Counted from the stretch's first letter, positions 34,626-43,204 are shown. The stretch: 53,680 nt of DNA from Terriglobia bacterium (GCA_020073105.1 JAIQFW010000001.1:1-53680); one strand, 5' to 3'. Notes: generated by a model not told the origin, from the sequence alone. Made by a program: numbers and translations.

Positions 34626-36640
34626 TAATCCGCCCCCACTGGGGCAGCGTGAATTCGGGCTGGGGCCACCACCCGCACGGTCACCGCATTCGGAATCATG
34701 GCCACGACCGTGCCCGCAATAATGATCCACACCCCGACCCAGATCCACATCACCAGCGGATTCAGGTGTGCCTTGATGATGGGTCGGCCGGTATCCTGGT
34801 TTTGCCCTTCGTAGACCAGGTACAGGTCCTCCAGCGGAGTAGAGCGATTGGCGACGATGGTAGAGGTTTGCTGGCTGGCCTTGTAGAAGCGGCGCTCAGG
34901 GTTGAGTGTGGCGATCTGCTTTCCACCCTTGAAAACGTTCATCACCGCCCACTCGCTGCCGTAATTCGGATTGTCGTCCTGGGTGTAGGACTGGCAGACC
35001 AGAGTGTAGGGGCCGATGGTCATTTTGTCGCCGAAGCCCATTTCCTTCTCTTTGTCCTGATTGAAGGCCGAGCCAGCAAACCCGATCATGATTACGATCA
35101 CGCCGAAGTGCACGATGTAACCGCCGTAGCGCCGCGTGTTGCGGTGGGCGAGCTGCACCATCGAGGCGAACAGGTTCTGGCCGGTGTGCCGCGCGATCAC
35201 CCGTCCCCCGCGGACGAACTCGGAGATCACCGTCAAAGCCACCAGCACTGACAGCATGATGGTCATCAGCGAGTAGAAATACGACGCGTCGTTCCAAGGC
35301 CGAATCCCCAACACGACTAGCAGGACTCCCGTGCCCAGCGCCCCGATCGTGGGCCACAGGAAGTTGCGCTTCAGGCTCTCCACCGAAGTCTTGCGCCAGG
35401 CCAGCAGCGGGCCCACAGCCGTCAAAAGCAGCAGCAACAACGCCACGGGAATGTTCACCCGATTAAAGAACGGCGGGCCGACCGTGACTTTGGTTCCCTG
35501 CACCCATTCCGAAAGCACCGGGAACAGCGTTCCCCACAACACGGTGAAACAAGCCACCAACAGCAGCAGGTTGTTAAAGAGGAAGCTCGATTCCCGCGAG
35601 ACCAGTGACTCCAGCTTGTGCTCACTTCGCAAATGCGACCGGTTTTTCACGTAGAAGTAGACACAAGTGGCAAAAATGAGGGCCAGGAAGCCGACGAACC
35701 AGTCGCCGATCGACGACTGCGCGAAAGCATGCACCGAGCTCACTACGCCGCTACGGGTCAGGAACGTACCGAAAATCGACAGCATGAAGGTGGAGAAGAT
35801 CAGCCACATGTTCCAGGTCTTCAGCATGCCGCGCTTTTCCTGCATCATGACCGAGTGCAGGAACGCAGTGCCGGTCAGCCAGGGCATGAGTGAGGCATTT
35901 TCCACCGGATCCCATCCCCAGTAGCCCCCCCACCCCAGTACCGAGTAGGCCCAGTGTGCGCCGAGGAAGACGCCGCAGGTCAGGAAGCCCCAGGTCACCA
36001 TGGTCCAGCGGCGGGTGATGTGGATCCACTTCTCGCCGGGATAGCGCATGATCAGCGCTGCCAGCGCAAAGGCGAAGGGCACGGTGAATCCCACATAGCC
36101 CAAGTAAAGCATGGGCGGATGGATTACCATCTCGGGATACTGCAGCAAGGGGTTAAGGCCATTCCCATCGGCGGGCAGCGAGCCTTGCATGACGGCGAAT
36201 GGGTGGGCGGCGAAATTCAGCAGCAACAGAAAAAAGATCTGGACGGCCGCAATGATGACCGAGGCATAGGCAAACAGCCGCGTATCAGTCTTGTAGCGCA
36301 GCCGCAGCACCAGCCCGTAGGCGGCCAGCAACAGAGACCAGAACAGCAGGGAGCCTTCCTGTCCTGACCATAGGGTTGCAAATTTATACGGTGCCGGCAG
36401 ATCGCGATTGCTGTGGTGAAAAATGTAGGCGATGGAGAAGTCGTTCTGAAAGGCAGCGACGACCAGTACCACGGCTGCCAGGAAAACGACCGCGAACGTG
36501 GCAATCCCCGCGCGGCGTGCGGTTTCTGCCAGCCGCGCCGAGCCTGGCCCGTCACGGACCAGGGCCATGAGTCCCGCCAGGAAACAATACCCACTGAGCG
36601 CCAACGCGAGCAGGAGGGCAAAACTGCCTATTTGTGACAT
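34625..36640 (-). CDS. ccmF: Heme lyase component CcmF
   Basis: The 671-residue integral membrane protein has about 14-15 hydrophobic segments. The tryptophan-rich heme-handling motif is WGGYWGWDPVENASLMPWL (WWD domain), with conserved His residues in flanking loops (IHPPMLYLGYVG, HSVMM). A large periplasmic domain near the C terminus (about 515-620, GDKMTIGPYTLVCQSY, NPERRFY) fits CcmF. It transfers heme from CcmE to apocytochrome c. ccmH, a ccmI-like gene and a membrane protein follow with overlapping stops and starts. ccmE and ccmABCD are not in the window. Confidence 0.95.
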   Translation of the reverse strand: MSQIGSFALLLALALSGYCFLAGLMALVRDGPGSARLAETARRAGIATFAVVFLAAVVLVVAAFQNDFSIAYIFHHSNRDLPAPYKFATLWSGQEGSLLFWSLLLAAYGLVLRLRYKTDTRLFAYASVIIAAVQIFFLLLLNFAAHPFAVMQGSLPADGNGLNPLLQYPEMVIHPPMLYLGYVGFTVPFAFALAALIMRYPGEKWIHITRRWTMVTWGFLTCGVFLGAHWAYSVLGWGGYWGWDPVENASLMPWLTGTAFLHSVMMQEKRGMLKTWNMWLIFSTFMLSIFGTFLTRSGVVSSVHAFAQSSIGDWFVGFLALIFATCVYFYVKNRSHLRSEHKLESLVSRESSFLFNNLLLLVACFTVLWGTLFPVLSEWVQGTKVTVGPPFFNRVNIPVALLLLLLTAVGPLLAWRKTSVESLKRNFLWPTIGALGTGVLLVVLGIRPWNDASYFYSLMTIMLSVLVALTVISEFVRGGRVIARHTGQNLFASMVQLAHRNTRRYGGYIVHFGVIVIMIGFAGSAFNQDKEKEMGFGDKMTIGPYTLVCQSYTQDDNPNYGSEWAVMNVFKGGKQIATLNPERRFYKASQQTSTIVANRSTPLEDLYLVYEGQNQDTGRPIIKAHLNPLVMWIWVGVWIIIAGTVVAMIPNAVTVRVVAPARIHAAPVGAD

Positions 36641-36862
36641 GGGGAGCCTTGCTGCATTTTTTCAGAAACCATCGGCCGAGGCAACCGGCGAAGTGGAGCG
36701 CCTATAGGTTACACGACGCTTCACGAATACGGAATGGTTGCCCGGACACACAGGGGCAAGGCTTGTTCAGGAAACTGAACGCTCCAGTCGGGCCTTTCGG
36801 ACATACTAATTCCTAGTCCAACAAAGGCGCTCAACCACGCGAAACCACCGTGCATGGCCAAC

Positions 36863-37117
36863 TTAGGCGCTGTGTTGTTGGTTCTGGCGGGCCCGAACCT
36901 CTTGTTCGGCCCGGAACCAATCTTCATTCTCATGGCCGGGGGTGCATCCCCGCGCCTGGTACAACTCGTAAGCCCGCGCACGGATCTGGGTCTCCATGTC
37001 AACGGGCGGAACGCCGGGGAAGCCTTTTCGACCCGCGGTCTTAGATCCAGGTTCCGGCATGGTGATGACTGGTTTGTTGGTGGTTGTGCTGGTGCGGGGT
37101 GTCTTTGCTCTAGGCAT
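36863..37117 (-). CDS. DUF2934 domain protein
   Basis: The 84-residue basic protein ends in the DUF2934 motif: an IRARAYELYQARGCTPGHEN helix-turn followed by EDWFRAEQEV. The family is small and cytosolic, with unknown function. The N-terminal 40 residues are low complexity (Thr/Lys/Pro). AAGGAG lies nine bases before the ATG. It stands alone in a 730-base gap between ccmF and dnaE2, with an AT-rich leader of about 250 bases upstream. Confidence 0.85.
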   Translation of the reverse strand: MPRAKTPRTSTTTNKPVITMPEPGSKTAGRKGFPGVPPVDMETQIRARAYELYQARGCTPGHENEDWFRAEQEVRARQNQQHSA

Positions 37118-37372
37118 CTACCGATACTCCTTTTCTATACATACAGTCCATGAATGAACCGAATTTATGATTGCCCGAATACACCGCAACGACTGGTTGC
37201 TTTGGAGTCCTCACAAAAATTGCATGACGGGTATGAGTAATAATAAACCGAGTCGCTGTGGATGTGTGAGAAGCTGAGAGAAAATTAATTTGTTTGAAAC
37301 ATAAATTTTCTTTATTGCAGTCCGGGGAGAATCGGAACGCAAGTGTTGCGTAACGCAACAGGCGTGGGAGGA
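37118..37372. other. AT-rich leader of the DUF2934 gene
   Basis: The 255 bases are distinctly more AT-rich than the surrounding DNA, especially at 37270-37320. GAAAATT (37280-37286) and AATTTTC (37304-37310) form an inverted repeat. A 17-base palindrome lies at 37344-37360. No gene is seen. Confidence 0.5.
37344..37360. promoter_or_regulatory. Perfect 17-base palindrome TGTTGCGTAACGCAACA
   Basis: The 8-bp arms flank a single central base. It lies 12 bases downstream of the dnaE2 stop and about 230 bases upstream of the DUF2934 start. The shape suits a dimeric repressor site, but no regulator is identified. Confidence 0.35.
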
Positions 37373-40300
37373 TCAGTAGAAGTCGTGCGAGCTGGTCTCA
37401 GCGCGGGTGATGGCCAAAGGCAATACCCGCTCCGCCTTCACCGAAATTACATTGTCCTGATTCTGCAACATTCCCTCGACCATGAGAAATTGCGCGGAGC
37501 TTACCAGCAGCCGGTTCTTCTGAAACAAATCGGGATGAATGATCGCATTGGCCACGCCGGTTTCGTCTTCCAGGCTTAGAAAGACAAATCCCTTGGCTGT
37601 GCCGGGGCGCTGGCGGGCAATGACGCACCCTCCGATGCGTAAATGCTGTCCGTTAGGGATACCGCCAAGTTCGCTGGCCTTGCGGACCCCGATCGCCTGC
37701 ATGCGAGGCCGGTGATAGGCCATAGGGTGGGGACCGACTGTCATGCCCGTCCCCCGAAAGTCTGCCACCAGCCGCTCTTCCGCATTCATCGCACGCAACG
37801 GAGAGGCTGCGTCGGGTTCGGACAGGGCATCGAGCAGAGGACCGGAATGACGAACCGCGCGTTCCACTTGCCAGAGAGCGTCGCGGCGGTGAAGAGGAAG
37901 GTCATAATTTTTGATGGTTGATTGATTGTTGATTTGATCCGCGGGAATCCGCGCAGATCCGTGGCCGGTTTTTATTGAATTTAATGCGCCAATCTCCGCC
38001 AAAGTGTTGAGTTCGTCCTTGCGCAGTTCGGGCACGCGATGCACGAGATCGTGGATGGAAGTGAACGGCGCTGTATTACGTTGATGAACCAGCACCTGTG
38101 CGGCTTCTTCACGCAAACCGCGAGCATAGCGCAGACCCAGTCGCAGCGCCAAACTGGGAACTGGGAACTGGGAACTGACAACTGGTTTTTCAGTTAAAAA
38201 CAGGTCCCTCGACTCACCTTCTCCTTTGTCTTGCAAAGGAGAAGCCTCACTCGGGATGACAGATTGCACTGATTGCTGACTGCTGATTGCTGAATGCTCC
38301 AGCGTGCACTGCCACTCCGACTTCATCACGTCAATCGGCAGGACCTTCAGCCCGTGCCGTTGCGCGTCCTTCACAATCGTCGCCGGGTGATAGAAGCCCA
38401 TCGGCTGATTATTCAGCAGCGCCGCGGTGAACGCCGCCAGGTAATGACACTTCAAATAAGCGCTGGCATACGCAATCAGCGCGAAGCTGGCAGCGTGCGA
38501 TTCGGGAAATCCGTAAAGAGCGAACGAAGTGATCGACAGAATGATCTGTTCCTGGCCTTCCTGCGAGATGCCATTCTGCGTCATACCCGCCCGCAGCCTG
38601 GCTTCGATCTCTTTCATGCGGGCTTGCGAGCGCTTGAATCCCATAGCGCGGCGCAGATCTTCGGCCTCGCCTCCGCTGAAGTTGGCAGCCACCATAGCGA
38701 TGCGCAGCAACTGTTCCTGGAAAAGAGGTACCCCGAGAGTGCGCTTCAGCACCGGTTCCAGCGAAGGATGCGGATAAGTCACCGGTTCGCGCCCCTGGCG
38801 GCGCTGCAAGTAAGGATTCACCATTTGCCCCACAATCGGCCCGGGGCGAATGATGGCGACTTCCACCACAATGTCATAGAAGCACTGCGGACGTAAGCGC
38901 GGCAGGCACGACATCTGCGCCCGGCTCTCGACCTGGAACATGCCGATGGTGTCGGCCTTCTGCAAGGCGGAATAGACCGCAGGATCGTCCGCAGGCAGAT
39001 GGGCCAGGTCCACTTCCTCCTTGTAATGATCGCGGATGAGTTGGAGGGAATCTTCCAGAACCGCCATCATGCCCAGCCCGAGCAGGTCAACTTTGATGAT
39101 GCCAAGATCGGCGCAGTCTTCTTTGTCCCACTGAACGACCACCCGGCCCGGCATGGCCGCCGGTTCCAGCGGGACCACGGAATCAAGTTGCCCCTGGCAG
39201 ATCACCATGCCCCCGGAATGCTGGCCCAGGTGGCGCGGTAAATCCTGTACCGCGACACAGAGCTCGAAATATTTGCGTAACCGTGGATGCTTCACATCCA
39301 GTCCCGCATCACGAAAACGGTGATCGAAGGCATCGTTAGCGTCTCGATATTCCCAGGTGGCAACGGCCGCCGAAAGTTTGTCGAGCGTCTCCGGATCAAA
39401 TCCCAGTGCCTTGCCGATTTCACGCCCCGCCATGCGGCTGCGGTAGGTGATCACGTTGGCAGTCATCGCCGCGCCGCGCTCGCCATAGCGCTTATACAGA
39501 TATTGAATGACGCGTTCGCGCTGGTCGCCGCTGGGGAGATCGAGATCGATGTCAGGCCACTCGCCACGTTCTTCGGAGAGAAAGCGTTCGAAGAGCAACT
39601 CCATGCCCACCGGATCGACGGCGGTAATGCCCAGCGAATAGCAGACGGCGCTGTTGGCTGCCGAGCCGCGTCCTTGCACCAGAATGTTCTGTTCGCGGCA
39701 AAAGCGGACCAGGTCCCAGACAATGAGAAAGTAACCGGCGAGGGCGAGCTTCTCGATCAGTTTCAATTCGCGATCAATTTGGCGGCGGGCGCGTTCTTTC
39801 AAATCTGCAGACGCGCGGCCATAGCGTTGCTGAAAACCTTCCCGAGTGCGCTCCCGCAGGAACGACATCATGGATTCACCTTCGGGCACGGGATATTTGG
39901 GGAATTCGTAACCCAGATCCTCGAGCGTGAATTCGAGACGAGAAGAAAGTTCCGCCGTGTTGGCGATGGCCTCGGGAAGGTCGGCGAAAAGCGCTTGCAT
40001 CTGCTGCGGGGATTTCAGATGACACTCGGAATTGCGTGCCAACAAACGTCCTGCAGTGGCCAGCGTGCGGTGATGGCGAATCGCGGTAAACACGTCGCAC
40101 AGTTCGTGCTCGCGAGTGGTGGTATAACGCACGCCGTTAGTGGCTAGTATCGGGAGTTGGAGGGAGCGTGCAATTTCGATGGCGGCATGATTTTGTCCCT
40201 CCTGTTCGCGATGAAAATGGCGCTGCAGTTCGACGTAAACATTGTCGCGGCCGAAGATGTCGGTCAGACGTTCAGCACAACAGCGTGCTTCTTCCCTGCC

Positions 40301-40837
40301 GCCATTTTTCAGGGCAAAGGCCAAAGGGCCGTCTTCACTGCCGGTCAGGCAAATCAATCCCGCGGCGTGTTCCCGGAGTTCTTCCTCGTGGACTGCTCCT
40401 TCACCTTTTGCCGCCCGCAGCTTCATCTTGGTGATCAGGCGGCAGAGGTTCTGATAGCCGGGACGGGAAGAGGCGATTAAAGGGAGCCGAAACGGTTTTC
40501 TGGGTTTGTCATTCCGAGCAAAGCGAGGAATCCCTATCTTCCTCGCGTATTGCGGGGGGCAGGGATCCTTCGACTCACTTTCCTCGCGCAAGCGCGAGGA
40601 AGAATCGCTCAGGATGACAGGGCTAAAAGTGTCGCATGTTACCTCCGCTCCGATATGCGCCTTGATCCCAGCCTTCTTGGCCGCCATGTGGAAGCGCGGC
40701 GAGCCGTAGACGCCGTCGCGATCGAGCAGCGCCATGGCCGGCATGTTCAGATTGGCGCAGGTTGCAATCAGGGTCTCGGGCAGGGAAGCGCCTTCCAGAA
40801 AGCTGAAGGCAGAGCGGGAATGGAGCTCGATATACAT
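37373..40837 (-). CDS. dnaE2: Error-prone DNA polymerase DnaE2, with three in-frame repeat insertions
   Basis: The 1154-residue C-family polymerase is of the translesion type used in damage-induced mutagenesis with ImuA/ImuB. The N-terminal PHP domain starts MYIELHSRSAFSFLEGASLP. Polymerase motifs include the catalytic acids in PDIDLDLPSG (about 430) and SHAASFALIAYASAYLK. An OB domain near the C terminus (GGCVIARQRPGTAKGFVFLS) completes it. DnaE2 proteins are usually about 1020-1090 long. The excess lies in three low-complexity segments, at about residues 72-112, 846-895 and 954-979, each encoded by dispersed repeats. The frame stays open through all three. imuA and imuB are not adjacent; msrA lies upstream. 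Whether the enzyme is active is unknown. Confidence 0.93.
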   Translation of the reverse strand: MYIELHSRSAFSFLEGASLPETLIATCANLNMPAMALLDRDGVYGSPRFHMAAKKAGIKAHIGAEVTCDTFSPVILSDSSSRLREESESKDPCPPQYARKIGIPRFARNDKPRKPFRLPLIASSRPGYQNLCRLITKMKLRAAKGEGAVHEEELREHAAGLICLTGSEDGPLAFALKNGGREEARCCAERLTDIFGRDNVYVELQRHFHREQEGQNHAAIEIARSLQLPILATNGVRYTTTREHELCDVFTAIRHHRTLATAGRLLARNSECHLKSPQQMQALFADLPEAIANTAELSSRLEFTLEDLGYEFPKYPVPEGESMMSFLRERTREGFQQRYGRASADLKERARRQIDRELKLIEKLALAGYFLIVWDLVRFCREQNILVQGRGSAANSAVCYSLGITAVDPVGMELLFERFLSEERGEWPDIDLDLPSGDQRERVIQYLYKRYGERGAAMTANVITYRSRMAGREIGKALGFDPETLDKLSAAVATWEYRDANDAFDHRFRDAGLDVKHPRLRKYFELCVAVQDLPRHLGQHSGGMVICQGQLDSVVPLEPAAMPGRVVVQWDKEDCADLGIIKVDLLGLGMMAVLEDSLQLIRDHYKEEVDLAHLPADDPAVYSALQKADTIGMFQVESRAQMSCLPRLRPQCFYDIVVEVAIIRPGPIVGQMVNPYLQRRQGREPVTYPHPSLEPVLKRTLGVPLFQEQLLRIAMVAANFSGGEAEDLRRAMGFKRSQARMKEIEARLRAGMTQNGISQEGQEQIILSITSFALYGFPESHAASFALIAYASAYLKCHYLAAFTAALLNNQPMGFYHPATIVKDAQRHGLKVLPIDVMKSEWQCTLEHSAISSQQSVQSVIPSEASPLQDKGEGESRDLFLTEKPVVSSQFPVPSLALRLGLRYARGLREEAAQVLVHQRNTAPFTSIHDLVHRVPELRKDELNTLAEIGALNSIKTGHGSARIPADQINNQSTIKNYDLPLHRRDALWQVERAVRHSGPLLDALSEPDAASPLRAMNAEERLVADFRGTGMTVGPHPMAYHRPRMQAIGVRKASELGGIPNGQHLRIGGCVIARQRPGTAKGFVFLSLEDETGVANAIIHPDLFQKNRLLVSSAQFLMVEGMLQNQDNVISVKAERVLPLAITRAETSSHDFY
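37936..37968. repeat. ATCCGTGG-family repeat inside dnaE2
   Basis: Bases 37937-37966 match 27 of 30 with the intergenic copy at 43171-43200. Read on the minus strand it encodes TGHGSARIPADQ between GALNSI and HRRDALW of DnaE2. Confidence 0.85.
38152..38300. repeat. Composite repeat block inside dnaE2
   Basis: Three elements lie in a row. First is an ACTGGGAACTGG tandem (38152-38185). Next is a hairpin with perfect 11-bp arms (38218-38228 and 38234-38244) inside a CTCGGGATGACA-type element. Last is a GCTGACTGCTGATT tandem (38271-38298). Together they encode about 49 residues, including VIPSEASPL and SSQFPVPS. Confidence 0.85.
40507..40619. repeat. TGTCATTCCGAGC palindromic element inside dnaE2
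   Basis: The 113-base element has ends TGTCATTCCGAGC and GCTCAGGATGACA, which pair with few mismatches. Inner arms are CTTCCTCGCG and CGCGAGGAAG. It encodes about 40 residues (ILSDSSSRLREE, IPRFARND) within the PHP domain of DnaE2. Confidence 0.85.
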
Positions 40838-40861
40838 TAGTCAAAGCGCCACGGCTCTGGG

Positions 40862-40947
40862 CGGCTTTGCACGGGTCAAACCAAATTCATTCTTAATTTT
40901 TCCTTGTCCCGATGCTTCTTCAGTCTAAAGCATCCCGTGCAAAGCCG
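40862..40947. promoter_or_regulatory. Nested inverted repeat between msrA and dnaE2
   Basis: The outer 14-bp arms match perfectly (40862-40875 and 40934-40947; CGGCTTTGCACGGG). Within the 58-base interval, GATGCTT (40911-40917) pairs with AAGCATC (40927-40933). The structure fills the gap from just after the msrA stop to about 25 bases before the dnaE2 start, so it could act as an attenuator or terminator on the minus strand. Confidence 0.55.
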
Positions 40948-40953
40948 TACCGT

Positions 40954-41430
40954 TTACGCTTTGATGTGGCAGGTCGCCAGACCCTTCTTCTCCAGATACT
41001 GCTGGTGGTAGTCCTCGGCTTCGTAGAACGTCGCCTCTGGGACGATCTGGGTGACAATGGGCTTGCTGAAGCGCCCGGATTTCCCCAGGGCTTCCTTGGA
41101 AGCTTTGGCGACAGCTTCCTGTTCGGGGGAAATAAAGAAGATCGCCGACCGGTATTGCGTGCCCCAGTCCGGTCCCTGGCGATTCAGTTGCGTGGGATCG
41201 TGGTTCTCCCAGAAAACCTCGAGCAGCTTGTCGTAGGAAAGCTTGGCCGGGTCGTAGGTGACTTCGACGGCTTCAGCATGCCCGGTGGTGTTGGTGCAAA
41301 CTTCTTTGTAATTGGGGTCTTGGGTCTTCCCGCCGGTATAACCGACCCGGGTCGAAATCACGCCCGGCAATTGGCGAAAAGTGGCTTCGACTCCCCAAAA
41401 ACAGCCTGCGGCAAAAATGGCTTTGGCCAT
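40954..41430 (-). CDS. msrA: Peptide methionine-(S)-S-oxide reductase MsrA
   Basis: The 158-residue enzyme repairs S-epimers of methionine sulfoxide in proteins. The active-site Cys is in AAGCFWGVEATF (about 7-18). Further family motifs are YTGG, TGHAEAVEVTYDP and EDYHQQYLEK. The C-terminal TCHIKA may hold a resolving Cys. Length and start fit the family. Thioredoxin would normally recycle it. The gene ends just upstream of a nested inverted repeat and dnaE2. Confidence 0.96.
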   Translation of the reverse strand: MAKAIFAAGCFWGVEATFRQLPGVISTRVGYTGGKTQDPNYKEVCTNTTGHAEAVEVTYDPAKLSYDKLLEVFWENHDPTQLNRQGPDWGTQYRSAIFFISPEQEAVAKASKEALGKSGRFSKPIVTQIVPEATFYEAEDYHQQYLEKKGLATCHIKA

Positions 41431-41499
41431 GATATATGACTCCCGCTGAAGGTAATGATTCTATTAGATGAGGGAAGGGGGGAGGAAGTGACAAGGCTT

Positions 41500-41541
41500 T
41501 GCCAGCGCCCCCGCAGGGGCGGGACGCCCGTGCCTACATTC
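41500..41541. repeat. GC-rich dispersed-repeat-like segment
   Basis: The segment GCCCCCGCAGGGGCGGGACG, continuing with GCCCGTGCC, lies between msrA and the BNR-repeat gene, with no gene. It looks like a dispersed element but no second copy was found in this window. Confidence 0.3.
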
Positions 41542-41620
41542 CCTTGCCTTCCATTGACTTGCTCCGTCCCCGGCAATAGACTCCAGTAGCGGCTTTCCTC
41601 CCGGGCCGACCCGAGGTATT

Positions 41621-42913
41621 GTGACCCCAGCTTTTTCCAGCCAGCGGTCGCCCGTCGCATTGTTGTGCGCTCTCGTTTTGGTGCTAACCCCTACGGCGTT
41701 GGCTGCCGGCCCGGGTTTCACAGCGCAAACCCGGTTGGGTTTTCCGGTGGGAGACCAATGGGAGCCTGCCATTGCCGCCGACGGATTTGGCCACGTGTAT
41801 GTCCTGTATCCACAGTACGGCCGCTTGCCGGACTGTCCGGGTTGCCCACTACCGTCCATGACACTGGTGGTGAGCGATGACAACGGCGCCAGCTGGCAGC
41901 CACCCCACGCGATCACGCCCCACCTTTCGGGCCAGTTTGATCCGCAGATCGTGGTTGATCCCGTCGATCGCCGCACCGTGTACGCCGCCTGGTTGCAGAA
42001 CGGTAACACCGACGCGGTGGTGGCAAGATCCGTGGACTTTGGGCAGAGCTGGTCCATCACGATTGCCGACCGCGATGGGGAGGACGCTGACAAACCGGTT
42101 CTGGCGGTGCGAGGCCAGGATGTTTACCTCGCCTTCAATCGCGAGCGCAGCATGCGTGTGGCCTCGTCCCACGATGGCGGGATCACCTTTACCTCTGCCG
42201 AGGTGAGCCCGGTGCTCAATCTGGCTCGGGCCCTCGCCGGTGGCGCGACTGTGGACCCCGAACGCAACGTTCATCTTGCCTGGGCGGGCTACACCCGGCG
42301 TAATGGAGCGAAGGGAAGGGTGAACCTCTACATCAGCAAGTCCTCCGACAGTGGCAAGACTTGGGCCACCACTCGGATGGATAGCTCCGGTGCCCCACCC
42401 GATTGTTCGGCCTACCACTGCGAGTGGGGATACCTGGGGCCACAGATCACCATGGCTTCCGACGCAGGCGGGGCGCTGTACGCGCTGTGGAACTCTGGCA
42501 AAAGTGATAAGGCGCCCGAGCGAATTTATTTCACTTCCTCGACTACGGCAGGTGACACGTGGTCAGCCAAGGCCGATGTCTCACGCGCGGCGGCGGGCGT
42601 GGAACACGCCTTTCCGGCACTGGTGGCGGGAACAGCCGGTGATGTGCGTATCGCCTGGATGGACACCCGCAACAGTCCACTCTGGAACACCTACGCTCGC
42701 AGCTCCAGCAACGGCGGTGCGACCTGGTCGGCGGAGACTCGGCTGTCGAGCTATATTCCCGGGTATCGCTACGTTCGATCCAAGGGTTTCAGTTTCCCGT
42801 TTGGCGATTACTTCGAAATGGATATCGATAGCGAAGGCCATACCCAGGCCGTCTGGGGGGAAGGCCTGAACTTCCGCTCTCCGGGCTCGATCTGGTACAG
42901 CCACGAACGGTAA
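41621..42913 (+). CDS. Exported sialidase-fold (BNR/Asp-box) protein
   Basis: The 430-residue protein has a signal peptide (ALLCALVLVLTPTALAAG). A six-bladed sialidase-type propeller follows with at least five Asp-boxes: SDDNGASW, SVDFGQSW, SHDGGITF, SSDSGKTW, SSNGGATW. The Arg triad and Tyr/Glu pair of true sialidases were not convincingly found, so a glycan-binding or other exo-hydrolase role is open. The GTG at 41621 has GAGG five bases upstream. No carbohydrate operon surrounds it. Confidence 0.82.
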   Translation: MTPAFSSQRSPVALLCALVLVLTPTALAAGPGFTAQTRLGFPVGDQWEPAIAADGFGHVYVLYPQYGRLPDCPGCPLPSMTLVVSDDNGASWQPPHAITPHLSGQFDPQIVVDPVDRRTVYAAWLQNGNTDAVVARSVDFGQSWSITIADRDGEDADKPVLAVRGQDVYLAFNRERSMRVASSHDGGITFTSAEVSPVLNLARALAGGATVDPERNVHLAWAGYTRRNGAKGRVNLYISKSSDSGKTWATTRMDSSGAPPDCSAYHCEWGYLGPQITMASDAGGALYALWNSGKSDKAPERIYFTSSTTAGDTWSAKADVSRAAAGVEHAFPALVAGTAGDVRIAWMDTRNSPLWNTYARSSSNGGATWSAETRLSSYIPGYRYVRSKGFSFPFGDYFEMDIDSEGHTQAVWGEGLNFRSPGSIWYSHER

Positions 42914-43065
42914 TCTAGTCAATTCTGTTGACTGAATGTGCAGGCGCTTGCACTTTGCGTCCGGAAAGTTGCGTAGAGGCAAGAGACCCAAGGGCGCCCG
43001 GCCACTTGCGCCACCGGTGCTGTCTTGAGATGATGCCTAGGCGTTCGCTCAGCCTTCCCGTTTGA

Positions 43066-43099
43066 GCCCGCCGGTGACCACCCCTGGCGGGCCTTTTTT
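43066..43099 (+). terminator. Rho-independent terminator
   Basis: A perfect 7-bp stem GCCCGCC / GGCGGGC with a 13-base loop is followed by six T residues. It lies about 150 bases after the BNR-repeat gene. Confidence 0.75.
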
Positions 43100-43106
43100 C
43101 TTAAAT

Positions 43107-43204
43107 CAGCCACAGATTTACACGGATCAACACGGATAAATTTTTGTTAAGAAGAATTGCTTTGACCTTAATCCGTGGAAATCCGCGCTGATCCGTGGCC
43201 GCTA
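43107..43204. repeat. ATCCGTGG-family inverted repeat
   Basis: The left part has CCACAGATTTACACGGATCA and the right part the roughly complementary ATCCGCGCTGATCCGTGGCC. The right arm is the copy that matches the dnaE2 insertion (27 of 30). The repeat ends 12 bases from the pyrD stop. Confidence 0.8.

Noticed and set aside
39287-40147. Plus-strand open frame opposite dnaE2
   Set aside because: Antisense shadow in GC-rich DNA; the minus-strand polymerase motifs are unambiguous.
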